From positions 44,971 to 108,970 of IMG/VR virus record IMGVR_UViG_3300002141_000152: 64,000 nucleotides of DNA. The stretch is one strand, 5' to 3'. A program made the position numbers and the translations under genes. Shown piece by piece: positions 43,220-51,021 of this stretch. Below the pieces are notes generated by a model. That model saw only the letters and a program-made list of their open reading frames with translations. It did not search any database and was not told the DNA's origin. This stretch comes from a virus. Each line of letters starts with the position of its first letter. Within the stretch, counting starts at the first letter, position 1.

Positions 43220-43230
43220 ACTATAAAATA
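43220..43230 (+). promoter_or_regulatory. Variant late promoter
   Basis: CTATAAAATAC about 14 bp before the ATG at 43244. Confidence 0.4.
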
Positions 43231-43243
43231 CAAAAAAGAAATT

Positions 43244-43714
43244 ATGAAACATATTAAATTATTTGAAACCTTTGAATTAAGGCCATACAATATTGTTCTA
43301 AAGATAACATCAAACTTTACTAGTAATTATAAAAATTATGAACCTTGGCGTTCAGAATTGCTATATGACGCAAAAATAGATGGAGATAATGTTTTATATC
43401 ACCCAGGATACTTTTACGAAAATAAAAAAGAGTTTATGCTTGGATGGACATCAGAGAATAAAAACACCGAAAGGGACCAAATTATAATGAGGATATTACC
43501 AGGCAATAGGTTAAGGTATCGTATATATGTTGGTAAGAATATTTGGGACACAAGCACCACACCCGCTAATTCCAGAAAAGATGCTCCAAACCAGTATAAA
43601 AAGTCTAGAGATGATGAAAAAAGTCATTCTTACCAGTATCATGGATCATTTAAAAAGTTAGAAAAAGGATCCACAGATGATAGAGGTTACTTTATTATAG
43701 AGGACATAGAATAA
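43244..43714 (+). CDS. Putative packaged protein, LFET-type start
   Basis: 156 residues; KHIKLFE followed by T. The first codons closely match those of the gene at 40692. Beta-rich body with many Tyr, then a Lys/Asp-rich tail. No family recognised. Confidence 0.58.
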   Translation: MKHIKLFETFELRPYNIVLKITSNFTSNYKNYEPWRSELLYDAKIDGDNVLYHPGYFYENKKEFMLGWTSENKNTERDQIIMRILPGNRLRYRIYVGKNIWDTSTTPANSRKDAPNQYKKSRDDEKSHSYQYHGSFKKLEKGSTDDRGYFIIEDIE

Positions 43715-43929
43715 AATTATAATATGGAAGTTCGCGATCACACCTAATACTATTACACTTAATCCTACACTCAACGCTGGGTAGACTAAACCAATTCTTA
43801 AAGTCAGTCGAGATTGGTTTTAGAAGTGACTCTCCAGAAGACTCATCTCTACTATAAAATAAATACAATAGGTGAAACTTTCTTAATTGAAGATACTAAG
43901 CAGTCTTGTCCAAGGAAGTTTTAGGTGCA

Positions 43930-44277
43930 TTAAATATCGGGATTAATTGGCATCGGTAATTCAATACCAATTCGTTTACCAGGTAGTACTTCAGCAACCT
44001 TGTCAAAAAATAGTGTGTTCGCCTTTACAAAATCTTCAGCATACACTGATGCTAAAATTGTTCCTTTTGCAGTGTCAGTTAATTTAATATATGTCGCAAA
44101 TTGGTCTTTCCAAACACAAACCTTATATGGGGTGTTGGTTCCTGTTCCACCCGTTCCTGTACTACTATTACATAACGGATTTTGAGATGTCGGCTGTTGT
44201 TTAGTAGGTTGTGCTGCCGGCTGACTCTCTTCATGTAGGTTAGTTTCGTTGATCCACTGCTTAAATGACTTAATCAT
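43930..44277 (-). CDS. Putative packaged protein (duplicated leader and targeting sequence)
   Basis: 115 residues from Met at 44277. IKSFKQWINE followed by T. A Gln/Pro/Gly-rich linker separates it from a small C-terminal domain (KDQFATYIKLTDTAKGTILA). Its first 14 codons and late promoter are almost identical to those of 44378. Confidence 0.65.
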   Translation of the reverse strand: MIKSFKQWINETNLHEESQPAAQPTKQQPTSQNPLCNSSTGTGGTGTNTPYKVCVWKDQFATYIKLTDTAKGTILASVYAEDFVKANTLFFDKVAEVLPGKRIGIELPMPINPDI

Positions 44278-44296
44278 AATAATATAATATTTTAAT

Positions 44297-44305
44297 TTAT
44301 TTATA
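44297..44305 (-). promoter_or_regulatory. Late promoter
   Basis: Minus-strand TATAAATAA, the exact T4 late consensus, 19 bp before the ATG at 44277. Confidence 0.7.
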
Positions 44306-44377
44306 AATACTTCGATATTCAAAAAACAAAAACCTCACCTGTATTAGAGAGTGGGGTGCCACTAGTTATTAATTTTT

Positions 44378-44920
44378 TTATTCGTATCCATTTTTCATTT
44401 TTATTAAAAATATATAATCACTACCTTCTTCACCAATGTATTCAATTGTTGTTTTCATAAACGTTTTATGACGCCCATTATTTGAAAAATTTAATAAATT
44501 ACTATTTTCAATTTTGTTTGTTAGGTAATTTGTAAGTTCATCAAGGTCTTTAGTTTTTTTCTCAAGTTCACTTGATATTTCTTCAGGGAAACTATGTGAA
44601 TTTTTATAAATTGCTAACTTCATTTTGTATTCCGATATTGAGTCACTGTCGTTTGTTATTTTTACGGAATCAGGAACAAGATACCTGTCTAGTCGAACAT
44701 CTTTTAGATGTTCGACCATTACACTTTTTTTACGTTCTTCTTCTTGTTTTTTATTTTCTATCCTATTCTTCTCATCATCTTCCGTGTGTCTATTGTTCCA
44801 GGCATCGCCAAGATATTTTTGTTGGTCTAACCATGTTTGGTTATCCTCATTCAGTAAACCAACCTTTCTTTGTTCATATAGGTTAGTTTCGTTGATCCAC
44901 TGCTTAAATGACTTAATCAT
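44378..44920 (-). CDS. Putative packaged protein (duplicated leader and targeting sequence)
   Basis: 180 residues. IKSFKQWINETNLYE, then a charged coiled-coil body unrelated to 43930. Thus the same targeting peptide is attached to two different cargoes. Late promoter at 44938-44945. Confidence 0.65.
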   Translation of the reverse strand: MIKSFKQWINETNLYEQRKVGLLNEDNQTWLDQQKYLGDAWNNRHTEDDEKNRIENKKQEEERKKSVMVEHLKDVRLDRYLVPDSVKITNDSDSISEYKMKLAIYKNSHSFPEEISSELEKKTKDLDELTNYLTNKIENSNLLNFSNNGRHKTFMKTTIEYIGEEGSDYIFLIKMKNGYE

Positions 44921-44937
44921 AACACTAATATTTTAAT

Positions 44938-44945
44938 TTATTTAT
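44938..44945 (-). promoter_or_regulatory. Late promoter
   Basis: Minus-strand ATAAATAA, 17 bp before the ATG at 44920. Confidence 0.65.
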
Positions 44946-45242
44946 CACTCCCACTCGGCCACTAACTAATAAAATAGAGAAGGTAAAGTGGCAGACAGCC
45001 CTAATAATTCTACTACTCATATTATTATCAACGCTAGAGAGACTACACTAGACCAGAGTCACCCAGCTAGAAGAGACTCGGTAGAACCACCTAGTAGCAG
45101 CCAAGTCAGGTACCTTCACTACGGAGTCCCGGCTACCAAGAGACCGACTAGACCTAGGAGACCCGACACCGAAGGTTACACCTCCACTACGGAGTCCAGT
45201 GACCAGACACTAGTCGGCCATTGACCAGTCACCATACCAGGA

Positions 45243-45309
45243 GTCGCCAACCCTAATACGAGACGGTGGCCAACCTCAATACGAGAAGTCGCCAACCTCA
45301 ATACCTGGC
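45243..45309 (+). repeat. Tandem repeat, three units of about 22 bp
   Basis: Units begin GTCGCCAACC or GTGGCCAACC and continue with AATACGAGA; the third diverges at its end. Confidence 0.7.
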
Positions 45310-45460
45310 AGCGCCCTAATTTGTAATGCAAAGCGCGGGCGTCCGCCTACTTTCACTACGGAGTCCCAAGAAAAACGCGTGCCACCGACTATCAACACTT
45401 GCCACCTGTGGCATGTTGCTACCAGGTGCTACTCTTTCCAGATTGTGGCATGCTCGGCGG

Positions 45461-45473
45461 GATAAATAAAAAG
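45461..45473 (+). promoter_or_regulatory. Late promoter of the recombinase
   Basis: GATAAATAAAAAG, 13 bp before the ATG at 45487. Confidence 0.6.
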
Positions 45474-45486
45474 AAAGAAGTAACTT

Positions 45487-46176
45487 ATGTACGCAAACGA
45501 AGCAATCGACTTGCTGGGGTGCAGCTATAACGGCCTACGTAAGTGGGGCAGCCGTGGCAAGATACGCCGGTGGAAGGACGACCATGGCAAGTGGATCTAT
45601 AACGACGATGACGTCTGGTCGATGATCGGCAAGCGGGTCTCAAAAGAAAGCCTGACGACCATCTACTGTCGAGTAGCCGGGACTACGGAGTCCGACCGCA
45701 AGGTCATGGCCGAGCAGCAGCGGATACTCCACCAATGGTGCTCTGCTCGTGGACTCTCAGTAGACAGGCAGTACGAGGACTGGGCCCCATCTACGGAGTA
45801 CTCCCTGGAGGAGAGACCTGGTCTGCACCTCTTGCTACAGGATATAATTCAAAAGCGTGTCTCCGCCGTGGTGGTCGAGACTCCTGACAGGCTGGCTCGT
45901 ATTGGTCGAGAGTTGATCGAACAGCTCTGCCGTTACTACGGAGTCCAGCTCGTGTATGTAAATAGGGTGATTCAAAAACCCGAGTACCTAGCCGAGCAGG
46001 AGGCAGATATTCTCAGGCTCCTAAAGAAGGCCAAGATTGAGAGACTAGCTGAGGTTGGTGTCGAGACCCTGCCTAGACCAAAGAAGGTAAAGTTAAAGGA
46101 TCCAGGCAAGATTGTGCCGACTTGGGAGGGTGAACCCTTACCTGCTAATTCGCGAGACTTGAGTGACTTGATATAA
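45487..46176 (+). CDS. Serine recombinase with MerR-like HTH (IS607 TnpA type), catalytic Ser apparently lost
   Basis: 229 residues. A MerR-like HTH (residues 1-50) is followed by a resolvase domain: TIYCRVAGTTES, DWAPSTEYSLEERPGL, VVVETPDRLARIGRELIEQL and YGVQLVYVNR match IS607 transposases. In active family members the first motif reads YCRVS; here Ser is replaced by Ala-Gly, and the residues GTTES are encoded by one CTACGGAGT repeat. No tnpB partner is visible. GC-rich and late-promoted. May be inactive or repurposed. Confidence 0.78.
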   Translation: MYANEAIDLLGCSYNGLRKWGSRGKIRRWKDDHGKWIYNDDDVWSMIGKRVSKESLTTIYCRVAGTTESDRKVMAEQQRILHQWCSARGLSVDRQYEDWAPSTEYSLEERPGLHLLLQDIIQKRVSAVVVETPDRLARIGRELIEQLCRYYGVQLVYVNRVIQKPEYLAEQEADILRLLKKAKIERLAEVGVETLPRPKKVKLKDPGKIVPTWEGEPLPANSRDLSDLI

Positions 46177-46192
46177 TTCAATTTTGGAGAAA

Positions 46193-46687
46193 TTAAAGAA
46201 GAGAGGAATCATGTACAAAGATAAAATCAAAGGTCAGCACAGAGTCAATTTCGCTGTGGCCATAGAGAGCCTGCTGAATTGCAGTGTCTAGGTCTTCCTC
46301 CGCTAGATCACTTGCGATGGTTAAGATAAATTTATAGAGAGGCTTGCCATAGTAAAGAGATCGATACTTGTCGGATCTAGTCCCCTCTGATCCCTCAAAC
46401 TGGACGTCGGAGACGAGACTCCGGTCGACAGTAGAGACGCTGTCTGCAACAAGTTCAACAAACTGGTCGATGTCTATTTCTTCTAGTGGCAAATTGTGCC
46501 GCATGCGAACGCCAAGAGTGACCTTGTACCTCCACTCAAAATCTTCTGATTGGAGTGGAATCCCGGACTCCTTAGCTAGGGTAACGTATTCACTCTTGCT
46601 AATGAGTCCACTGGTTAAGAGGTCACGTAAGACCTGCTCCTCGTCGTCTCGTGATTCCCGAAGATACCTCTTAAATGACTTTAACAT
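46193..46687 (-). CDS. Putative packaged protein with targeting and SHOCT-like segments
   Basis: 164 residues. LKSFKRYLRE followed by S, then EEQVLRDLLTSGLISKSEY as in 36434-38341. The body is beta-rich. Codons are GC-richer than in its relatives, so it may have come from another phage. Late promoter at 46707-46714. Confidence 0.65.
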   Translation of the reverse strand: MLKSFKRYLRESRDDEEQVLRDLLTSGLISKSEYVTLAKESGIPLQSEDFEWRYKVTLGVRMRHNLPLEEIDIDQFVELVADSVSTVDRSLVSDVQFEGSEGTRSDKYRSLYYGKPLYKFILTIASDLAEEDLDTAIQQALYGHSEIDSVLTFDFIFVHDSSLL

Positions 46688-46706
46688 TGACTATTAGTTA
46701 TTTTAA

Positions 46707-46714
46707 TTATTTAT
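46707..46714 (-). promoter_or_regulatory. Late promoter
   Basis: Minus-strand ATAAATAA, 19 bp before the ATG at 46687. Confidence 0.6.
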
Positions 46715-46725
46715 CCAGGGCGCCC

Positions 46726-46734
46726 TATAAATAA
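46726..46734 (+). promoter_or_regulatory. Late promoter, T4 consensus
   Basis: TATAAATAA, 14 bp before the ATG at 46749, followed by an AAAAGG possible ribosome site. Confidence 0.7.
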
Positions 46735-46748
46735 AAATAAAAAAGGAA

Positions 46749-46898
46749 ATGGCCAAGAAATCCACCAACTCTGCCACTGCTACAGCAGTCAGGGTTAAAG
46801 TTAAGAAGAAGAGACCGGGTGTACACTCGAAAACCAAGTGTGATGTGAACAAGCGAAGCAAACACTGGGTCAAACTGAGTAGAGGACAGGGTAAGTAA
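46749..46898 (+). CDS. 49-residue highly basic protein
   Basis: AKKSTNSATATAVRVKVKKK then RPGVHSKTKCDVNKRSKH; about a third Lys/Arg. Strong late promoter. Suited to binding packaged DNA or RNA; no family recognised. Confidence 0.6.
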   Translation: MAKKSTNSATATAVRVKVKKKRPGVHSKTKCDVNKRSKHWVKLSRGQGK

Positions 46899-47186
46899 TC
46901 CAGTTCTTCAGTCCGTTATTTAGAAGGGAGCCTCAGACGGGACTCCCTTCGCCAGTTATATTGATACTTTAGTTGAGGGTCGGAGTCACTCCTGTGTCGC
47001 GAGTTGAGGTGACTTTAGGTACTGAGCCGGCTGGAAAAGTGTCTCTACGCCAGAGTGGTCTGGGCTCCATGGCTGCGGGTGAGTCCAAGGCTCCCGCGGG
47101 CAGGGGATTTGCCAGAGACCCGACCGGCGCCACTAGCCAGAGACGCTAGCACGCACCCGCCTGCGGGGAGCCGTCCCTTACTCCAT
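46899..47186. other. GC-rich non-coding module
   Basis: Between the basic protein and the terminator of 47234. Contains two CAGAGAC words (47113, 47138); the second is exactly the loop of a CTAGC/GCTAG hairpin (47133-47149). No gene seen. Confidence 0.5.
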
Positions 47187-47212
47187 AAAAAAGCCCGCGA
47201 TTAAGCGGGCTC
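47187..47212 (-). terminator. Terminator of the 47234 gene
   Basis: GCCCGC/GCGGGC stem, 6-nt loop, T6 on the minus strand. Confidence 0.9.
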
Positions 47213-47233
47213 TTACGGTCGTCAAACCAATAC

Positions 47234-48415
47234 CTACAGTGTCGCGAATTGTGCGAATTGCAAGTCGTATCCGTCCTTAGTACCTTTACCGAAAAGGTGT
47301 CCAGCTTGTTCTTTCAATTGGTGTTTGTTCTCCAATTGCAGGCCGGAATTGTTGGAACCAAGGAATGTCATTGAGTTTACCACGTCCCAAATACTTTGGC
47401 CGGTCTTGATAAAGCTCTTCTGCTTATCGTTCAATCTCATTGGGTCTTGTCCTTTGCGTACGATACGTCCCATAGTCTCAGCATGTGAGTGGAAGTATTT
47501 ACGAGCAACGGTGTCGATGAATGCTTTCTTCAGGGTTGGGTCGTCTTCTCGAACCATTCGTTGTGAGCTAATCATGGCATTCTCGACTTCAAGCAAGCTT
47601 GCTTTTGTATTCACAGCGGACTCTAGTGCGGTGTTGAAACCTACCGGAATAAAACCAGCTTTATTCATTGTCTCAATACGTCCAAGGAAATTCTTAATAT
47701 CGTCGGCACTTGTTCCACCTAGGCGAAACTTCTCTTCGAAATTAATATCACGGTTTGCACCGATCGCACCTTGTCCTAAGCTTACACGAAGTCCATTGCT
47801 ACATACCAATCTCTGATTGTACATTTCAACTGTCGTGTCTTTAGAAGACTGAATAATCGAGAAACCAAATTTAAAGAACTCGTCTTTACCGGCTCCAGGA
47901 AAACCTACCTCTTCTCCATTCAGCAAGTTGATAACTGTTTTTCCACTATGTGGATTGAAGTCAATTGTCTCGATACTTAAGTTTGAGTTACCATTCATAA
48001 TACGAGATGTCATATCAAAAACAGTTTCATTGGTCATTCTACGAAAACGTTTAGGATCGCAGATGTCAATAATTTCGCGACTTGTTGGGCTAGCAATCAA
48101 CATGATTTCTGTACCTCCATGCGCTTGACGATAGGATTTCAAGCCATTCAATAAACTTGTAGCAATCTTGCCGTCCTCGTTCTTAATCATCTCACGAGTT
48201 AAGGACTGATTTACCTTTAGCATTCCTGCTAATTTTTGAAAGAATCCTTGGCCAACAGGTACAGCTTGTCCGCTGACGTTGATTGTTCCTCGTGCGATGG
48301 AGTTGTCGTCCAGCTCGATTGCGCCTAGTGGCACGGTTTTTGTAATACACTCAGCTTTTGCGAGTGTCTCGCGAATCTGTTCGAATTCGTGGTCTGATAC
48401 TTCTTTTTTTGCCAT
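47234..48415 (-). CDS. DUF932-like protein
   Basis: 393 residues. SIETIDFNPHSGKTVINLL and NQRLVCSNGLRVSLGQG resemble the conserved core of DUF932 phage/plasmid proteins, whose role is unknown (some are linked to DNA metabolism or anti-restriction loci). Precedes the terminator at 47187 and has a class-2 promoter at 48434-48462. Confidence 0.6.
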   Translation of the reverse strand: MAKKEVSDHEFEQIRETLAKAECITKTVPLGAIELDDNSIARGTINVSGQAVPVGQGFFQKLAGMLKVNQSLTREMIKNEDGKIATSLLNGLKSYRQAHGGTEIMLIASPTSREIIDICDPKRFRRMTNETVFDMTSRIMNGNSNLSIETIDFNPHSGKTVINLLNGEEVGFPGAGKDEFFKFGFSIIQSSKDTTVEMYNQRLVCSNGLRVSLGQGAIGANRDINFEEKFRLGGTSADDIKNFLGRIETMNKAGFIPVGFNTALESAVNTKASLLEVENAMISSQRMVREDDPTLKKAFIDTVARKYFHSHAETMGRIVRKGQDPMRLNDKQKSFIKTGQSIWDVVNSMTFLGSNNSGLQLENKHQLKEQAGHLFGKGTKDGYDLQFAQFATL

Positions 48416-48433
48416 GATAAGATTTTTTTTAAA

Positions 48434-48462
48434 TTGGTTTGACTTAATTATAATACTAAAAA
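48434..48462 (-). promoter_or_regulatory. Class-2 (TATAAT-type) promoter
   Basis: Minus-strand TTTTTAGTATTATAATTAAG and GTCAAACCAA; same 29 bp as 49627-49655. Confidence 0.7.
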
Positions 48463-48496
48463 CTTACTACATTTTAAAACTATTGTATACAAATAT

Positions 48497-49612
48497 TTAT
48501 TCCTGTTTCGCAGGTTCTTCTACGGAGTCCACCGTTTCTGGCTTCTTAGTAAGGAAGATTTCTTCAAACTTACGAGTCAGGTCGTGTTGGCGTATTGACT
48601 CCTTGTTCTCAATCTTATTCATCTCCTCACTTTCAGTGTATCGTTCTGAATCGTAAACTACTGCACCCTGTTTATCAAGCGTGTAATATAATCTCTTGTT
48701 TACTCCGCCACCACCTCGACGATTTTTTGAAAACTCAACATATCGATTACCACTTAGGTCAAAACGAATTTCAAGCATGGCAGTCGTTGCGTGTTTTAGG
48801 TAGGTGCTACCGACATAGGTACCTCCTTTGGTCATGTGTTGAATTGCCAAGACCGCGCAGCCATCTTTTTCAGCAGCAGTAATCATCATGCCAGTTAACC
48901 AAGACTCGGCTTGCGTTGATTTCCATTGCTGTGCTTCTTTCAATTTTACTAGAACATCTTGGTAGGAGTCAAGCACAATAATATCATAACCTCCATTGAA
49001 GGCTACCGATAATACTTCACTCAGCTTTCCGTTAGCAATATAGTCCATCAGCAATAGTGTTGGTACCTTACCGATTGATGGAGTTTTCTTGTAGTAAAAC
49101 AGGATATCATTACGGGTCATTTCACTTGATATATAAAGTATCTTTGCCTCAGGATTGGTGTCCTGTACAGAAGAAAGAACGTCTAATAAGATAGTCGACT
49201 TGCCGACACCCGACTCACCAATTACAATATTAACAGTTCCACCATAGACTCCACCGCCAGGTTCATGGTCCGAGAAGAGGTCATCGATCTTTTTGCCAGT
49301 CTTGTGCAACTTGAATTCAGGAAAGACGAGGTCTTCTACTTTAATAACGTTCGGCACGATTGGGACTACGGAGTCCAGCTCGACTGCACTCACATCAGTT
49401 TTGGTTTCGCGCACTCCGCCTTCTGCTAGGATTTTCTTCAGTACTCCATTAAAGAGTCCATACGAAACTTCTTCATCGAGTGCAGCGCCGACTCGATTTT
49501 CAAAATCGATAAATGAGTCTAACACTTTACCTCGCGGTACCTTGCCGTCGTGCGACTTGTTAATCCATCGACGAACACTCTGTTCTTTTTTACCGCCCTT
49601 AATTTCTATCAT
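48497..49612 (-). CDS. RecA-fold ATPase (RadA/helicase-like)
   Basis: 371 residues. Walker A is GESGVGKST near 130, ILYISSEM follows, Walker B is DIIVLDSYQD, and AVLAIQHMTKGGTY then LEIRFDLSGNRYVEFSKNRR gives the late strands of a RecA core. The closest patterns are RadA/DnaB-like ATPases; it may act as the phage replicative helicase or a recombination ATPase. A CTACGGAGT repeat encodes DSV in two places. Confidence 0.75.
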   Translation of the reverse strand: MIEIKGGKKEQSVRRWINKSHDGKVPRGKVLDSFIDFENRVGAALDEEVSYGLFNGVLKKILAEGGVRETKTDVSAVELDSVVPIVPNVIKVEDLVFPEFKLHKTGKKIDDLFSDHEPGGGVYGGTVNIVIGESGVGKSTILLDVLSSVQDTNPEAKILYISSEMTRNDILFYYKKTPSIGKVPTLLLMDYIANGKLSEVLSVAFNGGYDIIVLDSYQDVLVKLKEAQQWKSTQAESWLTGMMITAAEKDGCAVLAIQHMTKGGTYVGSTYLKHATTAMLEIRFDLSGNRYVEFSKNRRGGGGVNKRLYYTLDKQGAVVYDSERYTESEEMNKIENKESIRQHDLTRKFEEIFLTKKPETVDSVEEPAKQE

Positions 49613-49626
49613 AGTTTTAGATTTTA

Positions 49627-49655
49627 TTGGTTTGACTTAATTATAATACTAAAAA
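49627..49655 (-). promoter_or_regulatory. Class-2 (TATAAT-type) promoter
   Basis: Identical 29-bp core to 48434-48462, 15 bp before the ATG at 49612. Confidence 0.7.
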
Positions 49656-49676
49656 ACTGAAGATTTATAAAACTTA

Positions 49677-50165
49677 TTACAAACTTTCTTTTGACAATTC
49701 ATCAAGTCTAATGCGCTCAGTATTTGATAAATTAGTAAGACCTACCTTACTGACAAGATCGAGCAACTGATCTAGCGATAGCTTCACCTCAACTCTAGCT
49801 TCTACTGGAATATCCTCAGCTAGGGGTTCAGGTGTCGTGCCTTTCTTAATCTCCCGAGTCAGTAACTCAAATGCCTTACTTACAGCTGGTCCAAAGTCTT
49901 CGGAATTTATTGCAAAACCGGGAGAAGTCGTGTCCATTACAAGTACAGGTAGCCTATCGCCGGTTCCCTTGCCGACTTCATAGAATCCTTCGGCTATCTT
50001 TGTCGGGCTCCAATCAGTATAGATTAAAGTTATCATACCCTTATTTGGAACTGGTATGCCGAGTGCTAGGCGAGCGTTGCAGCCTGCAATTGCGGCAAGC
50101 AGTGGCATCTCATTACCGACAGGTGCGTCCTTGCCGAACCTGAATATTAGAACTATTCTTTTCAT
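49677..50165 (-). CDS. Unknown early protein
   Basis: 162 residues. MKRIVLIFRFGKDAPVGNEM and ITLIYTDWSPTKIAEGFYEV suggest an alpha/beta fold; helical C-terminus. No family recognised. Follows 50171 by 5 bp. Confidence 0.6.
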   Translation of the reverse strand: MKRIVLIFRFGKDAPVGNEMPLLAAIAGCNARLALGIPVPNKGMITLIYTDWSPTKIAEGFYEVGKGTGDRLPVLVMDTTSPGFAINSEDFGPAVSKAFELLTREIKKGTTPEPLAEDIPVEARVEVKLSLDQLLDLVSKVGLTNLSNTERIRLDELSKESL

Positions 50166-50170
50166 ATTAT

Positions 50171-50518
50171 TTAGAATTTATAAAGTAAAATAACTCTATT
50201 GATAAAATTATCAAAGTCATCTTTTGTAATTTGATCAGGTCTCACTGGATAAGGATTGAGGCACATCATCATGTCTCTCTCTTCACGTGCAGTATTTGCT
50301 GCAGTTGGATATGGTGTTGCATCGTGCCATAATTGTACTAAATCCTGATCATAATAGATTACGACAATTGGTGGCTCTTGATCTGGAATCGGATTTGGAC
50401 TAACTGAACACTGGAAAAAGTTTCCAAACTCTTCATCTGGGCCATTCTCTTGCGCGGAATCAAGATCGATTAATAGATCTACTCCAAATAATTCTTGTAA
50501 TTTAGTGTGGGTTGTCAT
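50171..50518 (-). CDS. Unknown early protein
   Basis: 115 residues, acidic (LIDLDSAQENGPDEEFGN) with IVVIYYDQDLVQLWHD near the middle. First gene of a two-gene early unit with 49677. Confidence 0.6.
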   Translation of the reverse strand: MTTHTKLQELFGVDLLIDLDSAQENGPDEEFGNFFQCSVSPNPIPDQEPPIVVIYYDQDLVQLWHDATPYPTAANTAREERDMMMCLNPYPVRPDQITKDDFDNFINRVILLYKF

Positions 50519-50540
50519 GTGTGTTTAAGTTTTAATATTG

Positions 50541-50581
50541 AGTAAATGTAATAAATTAGTTTGACACTAAAAAATCGGGGC
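50541..50581 (-). promoter_or_regulatory. Early promoter module
   Basis: GCCCCGATTTTTTAGTGTC ... ATTTACTC; drives 50171. Confidence 0.75.
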
Positions 50582-50584
50582 AAA

Positions 50585-50809
50585 TTAAAACCAGCTCTTA
50601 CAATTATAGCATTTAGATGAGTCATCTACTTTGTATGCGCCAATTCTCCAAAACCACTTTTCAGTATTTCCTGGGTCAACGGCCGATGCATATACTTCGC
50701 GCGCTCCACAGTGTGGACACTGCAGCCCCTGTTTGTCAGGCTTCTCTCCGCATTTTTCAATAATTGCAGATTTAATTGATTCTTCTAAAATCTCAGATAG
50801 TGTATCCAT
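50585..50809 (-). CDS. Zinc-ribbon protein
   Basis: 74 residues from Met at 50809; the longer frame would run through the promoter. CPHCGAREV and CYNCKSWF form a four-Cys zinc ribbon with a helical N-terminus. Confidence 0.65.
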   Translation of the reverse strand: MDTLSEILEESIKSAIIEKCGEKPDKQGLQCPHCGAREVYASAVDPGNTEKWFWRIGAYKVDDSSKCYNCKSWF

Positions 50810-50829
50810 ATGTCTTGTTTTTAATGTTA

Positions 50830-50870
50830 AGTAAATATAACTACTTATGTTGACACTAAAAAATCGGGGC
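50830..50870 (-). promoter_or_regulatory. Early promoter module
   Basis: Standard module; fixes the start of the zinc-ribbon gene at 50809. Confidence 0.75.
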
Positions 50871-50875
50871 AAAAT

Positions 50876-50962
50876 ATTTTTTTCGCCGCGAGTGGGTCTC
50901 TATCAGAGACGCGCCCAGCGCACGCCGAAAGCAGAGACGCCACGGATCCACTCGCGGCCGGT
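50876..50962 (-). ncRNA. Structured GC-rich spacer
   Basis: Perfect 10-bp inverted repeat CCGCGAGTGG (50886-50895) and CCACTCGCGG (50948-50957) enclosing GTCTCT-ATC-AGAGAC and another CAGAGAC. Lies between terminator and promoter. 17 bp of it (CGCCGCGAGTGGGTCTC) recur inside the gene at 52528. Confidence 0.5.
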
Positions 50963-50972
50963 TTTTTAAAAC

Positions 50973-51001
50973 AAAAAAAGCTCCAATCTCTTGGAGCTTT
51001 T
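50973..51001 (-). terminator. Terminator of the 51022 gene
   Basis: GCTCCAA/TTGGAGC stem, 4-nt loop, T7 on the minus strand. Confidence 0.9.
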
Positions 51002-51021
51002 GATAAGTCAGTATTTAATTG

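Larger units (their letters stand above)
44946..45486. other. GC-rich repeat-bearing stretch without a convincing gene
   Basis: About 540 bp, clearly richer in G+C than the left of the window. It holds three CTACGGAGT copies (45118, 45186, 45355), a 22-bp tandem repeat and the promoter of the recombinase. One open frame (44988-45224) is Ser/Thr/Pro-rich and I do not trust it. Confidence 0.6.

Noticed and set aside
44988-45224. 78-residue Ser/Thr/Pro-rich open frame (GTG start)
   Set aside because: Built largely from repeat words (two CTACGGAGT copies) in a non-coding stretch; no homology-like features.
45243-46176. Complete IS607 element with ends and tnpB
   Set aside because: No TnpB-like gene or defined ends nearby; only the recombinase is present.
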